A stretch of 64,000 nucleotides of DNA, from assembly GCA_902729315.2 (NCBI GenBank), contig LR746272.1, forward strand, positions 10,720,327 to 10,784,326, in the 5' to 3' direction. Position numbers and translations under genes: made by a program. The stretch comes from Spirodela intermedia. Taxonomy: Eukaryota; Streptophyta; Magnoliopsida; Alismatales; Araceae. Below the pieces are notes generated by a model. It was given only the letters and a program-made list of their open reading frames with translations. It ran no database searches and was not told the DNA's origin. Shown piece by piece: positions 60,871 through 64,000 of the stretch (its first letter is position 1; every line of letters begins with the position of its first letter).

Positions 60871-63641
60871 TCAGGCTCTTCCCGATCTTGTTCTGTCAAC
60901 TTGGATCGAGGGGGAGTCGAGGGTTGAGAGGATCTGGGGCATCGACATGCCGCCGGAGACGACGATCTCTGCACAAGAATAAACCGAAAAATTGTGAGAT
61001 GGGGTCGCCGAGGAAGATTAGGGTTTTGGGATGAGCTAAGCCAGTCACCGATCCCTTCGCGGACGGATAGGTTGGGCCTGATGACGTCCGCGGAATTGAT
61101 CAAGAATATGTCGCCAATGTAGAGATGGTTCGTCGGGACGTAGACGCAGCAGAGCTGCTCCTCGCCGGAGTATGTCTGGTCGCAGGAATTGAAACATGAT
61201 ATCGATGGACGACCTCGGGAGATTATTCGGGAAAACCTAGATTACCTGGAGGACGACGCTGGAGGTGATGAAGCCCAGGGCGTATTCACCGATCCTGGGG
61301 TGCCTGATAATCGCCACTTCCTTGAAGGCCTGCGTGTTTTGATCTGCAGCAGAGGAGCATAAACACCAAGAACCCTAAAACGTACGAAAACCAAATGAAA
61401 GAAATGAGGAGGGCAACCAGGAGAGATGGCGGCGCTGATCTGCTTGGAAGCGTTATAGATATGGCGGACGAAGGGCATCCGCTTGATGAACCACTCCCCG
61501 AGGCCGAGGACCGACGCCCCGAGCCAGGACGACATGAAAACCCCCACCAGGAAGATGAAGGTTATCGATGCTACGAAGCCGAGCCCTGCCAGAGGAGATT
61601 ACGACAGGAAGATGAACGCCATAGACGTTTATACGCCGTTTTCATCAGGCAACAGAGCTCCGGCGTACCAAACATGTTGATCCCCAGATGAACAAAGATC
61701 GGAGAGAAAAACCCATCGACAAAATGAATGAACCACCAGGTGATGTAGAATGTGATCGCAATTGGGAACAGGATGACGCTGCAAGAATCGGTGGAACGAG
61801 CGTTAGCCAGTGAAAACATTCATCTCCTGCGTTCGAAAGATGAAGGAACTAAAGAGAAACAAAGAGGCCCTGCTGTCGTCTCTCAAGAGCAGCTAGCGTT
61901 GACCACAAACCAAAAGAACAGGTTTTGACAGCAAGGATTAATGCAAGAACAGATTTCGGCACTGAAAGTTTTGATGAGATTCCAATCCACTGCATTTCAA
62001 GGTTTATCATACTACCCAGTTCATCACCCTCATCTAGAGTAGTGCGGTGGGGTTGACAAACGTTGCGGTTGACCGAGGCCCCCGGGTCACACTGAATTTT
62101 GTGCAGTCAACCATCAAAGTGTTGCCTCCGAGAGGACGAATGGATATTCATCCTTGTAACTAATTATAAAAAAAAATGATGGAAAGAATGCACGCAAGTT
62201 CACGAGTACAGCAAAAAATAATGGGTGGAGGACAAAGCGTCAAGAAGTAGAAATAGTTTGAATAACCATAAAAAATCATTATCTGCAAAATCTTGAGAGA
62301 AAACTGGATCGGATATTCTTTATAATTTTAAGGATAAATTTCAAGAAGATGCTAGATCAGGTACACAGATCAGCTTATTCATTTGTCTACATATGAAGAT
62401 ACGTGATTCAAACCCCTAAAGGAAATGCCAAATCTTAGAGCAACCTTAAGGACCAGATTGATGGATCAAATCAGGAGATCCATTGCTATGTGAGAACAGC
62501 TTTAATGAACTGGATCATCATCATTCCAGAAGCGATATTCCCACATAGTATTTATTTTCTGAAGGTAGAGCCATGGCCATGCAACGTCATATGCTAAAGG
62601 AAACGGAATTTCTGGCGCGCATGTGCGAGAACCAACTGAAAGAAGAGGAGCTGTTTAATCGGCTCACCAATGAAAGTCGCCCAACTGAGATTAAAATCTG
62701 AATTTAATTGTCACCATGCACTTATGGAAATTGGCCCTTTTTCTTATATGTTAGTTTTCTAAGCGATGAATCTTCTTTTACCTTCTTCAAAATAATAACC
62801 TCAAATATTGAGGCTATCATTCCTGGAAGAAAATCCAAGAACTGCATTTTTAAGGCCAAAATTCTTCTTTTACTTTCCAGCATCCAAAAATTATTATCTC
62901 CTATCGATCTTTGAAGAGTCATCCTCATCTTATTAAGAATAAAATACCAGATGCATAGGTGTGTTTTCGCTGATAAAGATAAAACAGCTATCTACGATGG
63001 GTAATGCTAAAGGACTAAAATAATATTCATACAAACACCTGAATCCGTCAATCTTCCCAAAAACTTAATGGATTTATGGCATTAAATGAGTACATCATTG
63101 TACAACTTTATCAGGGTTACACTTGGTGACATATTCCGATGTAGATCTCTTCTATACATTAGCCTACCTGATTCATATTTATCGCCATCACATAAAAGAT
63201 CGGTCATCAGCCTCCAAGAGAATTTATTAATAATATTTCCAATTAGAACAGCAGAGTAAATACGAAGACAAATAATAGATGAATCATATGCGGATAATGC
63301 TCACTGGATAACATGTTGCCATTGATGAGAAACAACAGAAGGCTAGTTCTTTAACAGATGAGCGAAAATAGAGGATTTGATCGAAGATAGTATCCTTGGT
63401 GGAAAAGAGGGCAAAAACAACATAGATGTGAGGGATTGGGTTGCTTTGAGGGCAACTGCTGCGGTTGGTGAAACTATTAGAACTCATAGGAATCAGGCAT
63501 TGACATTCTAAGTGAACAGACTAATGGGATAAGACAGCAGAATTATCAAAAAAAGGGGAGACAAATGAAGAGTTCAAGAGAAATTCACCATCCTGTCATA
63601 AACTTTTTTGACGCCCAACTCCGAAAGACTTTATAAAACGC
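60871..63641 (-). CDS. LCV: LIKE-COV protein (DUF502 membrane protein), 5' end not found
   Basis: Six exons are visible: 63641-63589, 61778-61669, 61585-61418, 61343-61246, 61175-61049, 60968-60871. Their phases close and give 217 residues up to the stop. The N-terminal exon, probably 30-50 residues, lies upstream near or beyond the right edge. The first visible exon (AFYKVFRSWASKKFMTG) joins across a split Cys codon to VILFPIAITFYITWWFIHF. A second hydrophobic region (FVASITFIFLVGVFMSSWLG) is followed by GEWFIKRMPFVRHIYNASKQ, then EVAIIRHPRIGEYALGFITS, CCVYVPTNHLYIGDIF and IVVSGGMSMPQIL. These are the family's conserved blocks. CONTINUOUS VASCULAR RING and LIKE-COV proteins are integral membrane proteins of the Golgi/TGN that influence vascular patterning and vacuolar trafficking. 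The tail after the conserved core is short and basic. Confidence 0.93.
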
Positions 63642-64000
63642 CTGTAAAATGATAGGGACATCAGTGATAATAACAATGTACAACTACAAAATGGAAGAAT
63701 GAACTTCCATTAGAACTCAATTTTATTCTAGGATCTAATTGGCAGTTTCCGTCAGACCATAGTTACTATGCTCAAAATATTCGAAAAAAAATTATAATTG
63801 TATTGATCTCAAACTCGAACTTAGAGCAGGCACGAAGTTCGAATTCATTATTCATTTATGTTGGAATTTTGGAATCATGTACAAAGCTAGCATAATGATA
63901 CGCATACAATTGAAAACTCTGTTGGTTCACAAAATAGCAAATCCCATGGAAAATGAGGTTGCGGGTCCATAAACCTGGCCAGAGAGAATCAGCCGTAGAC
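63642..64000 (-). other. upstream intron of the LIKE-COV gene
   Basis: The first visible LIKE-COV exon has a normal acceptor (TTTTACAG), so this AT-rich DNA is intron. A possible donor (GGCCAG|GTTTAT) lies at about 63974. The frame before it (LRLILSGQ) has the right phase, but it does not resemble what I remember of the family's N-terminus, so I do not include it. Confidence 0.5.

Noticed and set aside
62399-62425. T-arm-like GGTTTGAATC motif on the minus strand, as in a tRNA
   Set aside because: No matching acceptor stem, D-arm or anticodon arm at the right distance.
1-64000. CRISPR arrays, rRNA genes, bacterial operons, phage modules
   Set aside because: None present; repeats are simple microsatellites and the genes are intron-containing plant nuclear genes.

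Overview
The window is nuclear DNA of a flowering plant. All twelve protein-coding genes have recognisable angiosperm homologues, eleven are confidently placed, and ten are split by GT-AG introns (one intron uses GC-AG). Introns and spacers are AT-rich and full of (GA)n/(CT)n microsatellites. Several exons, mostly at gene ends, have very GC-rich third codon positions while middle exons are AT-rich. That mix fits a monocot or an early-diverging angiosperm better than a typical eudicot, but the species cannot be fixed from the sequence.

Left part (1-18.9 kb, all minus strand): the N-terminal part of an OVATE-family repressor runs off the left edge. About 4 kb with no convincing gene follows, possibly holding decayed insertions. 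Next come a chloroplast-type TraB-domain protein (4624-7902, 5 exons) and a 16-exon PXA-PX-Nexin_C sorting nexin (8828-17850).

Middle (18.9-47.2 kb): the AP-4 complex beta subunit (plus, 18919-26723, 11 exons) is divergent from the sorting nexin. It is followed by a small acidic plant-specific protein (27007-27402) and the convergent site-1 protease SBT6.1 (minus, 27808-35378, 9 exons). SBT6.1 shares a 373-bp divergent spacer with a chloroplast-type tRNA(Ile)-lysidine synthase of the RSY3 type (plus, 35752-42670, 11 exons). That gene converges on an Mpv17/PMP22-family membrane protein (minus, 43283-47228).

Right part (47.2-64 kb): a PPR protein (plus, 49830-53490), a TauE/SafE-type transporter (plus, 54419-56928, 12 exons), an LEA_2-domain membrane protein (minus, 57538-59378), and a LIKE-COV (DUF502) protein (minus, 60871 to beyond the useful right end) whose first exon was not found.

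In every spliced gene the exon phases close exactly. The products are housekeeping proteins: Golgi/endosome trafficking and proteolysis (sorting nexin, AP-4 beta, SBT6.1, LIKE-COV), organelle functions (TraB-like, tRNA lysidine synthase) and membrane proteins. No operon-like unit, CRISPR array, rRNA, convincing tRNA or intact transposon was seen. I found no clearly undescribed system. The points most worth checking are the abrupt codon-usage shifts between exons of single genes, microsatellites pressed against splice sites in the TauE gene, the GC-AG intron in AP-4 beta, open coding-like islands in otherwise non-coding DNA, and a PPR protein without an evident organelle-targeting sequence.
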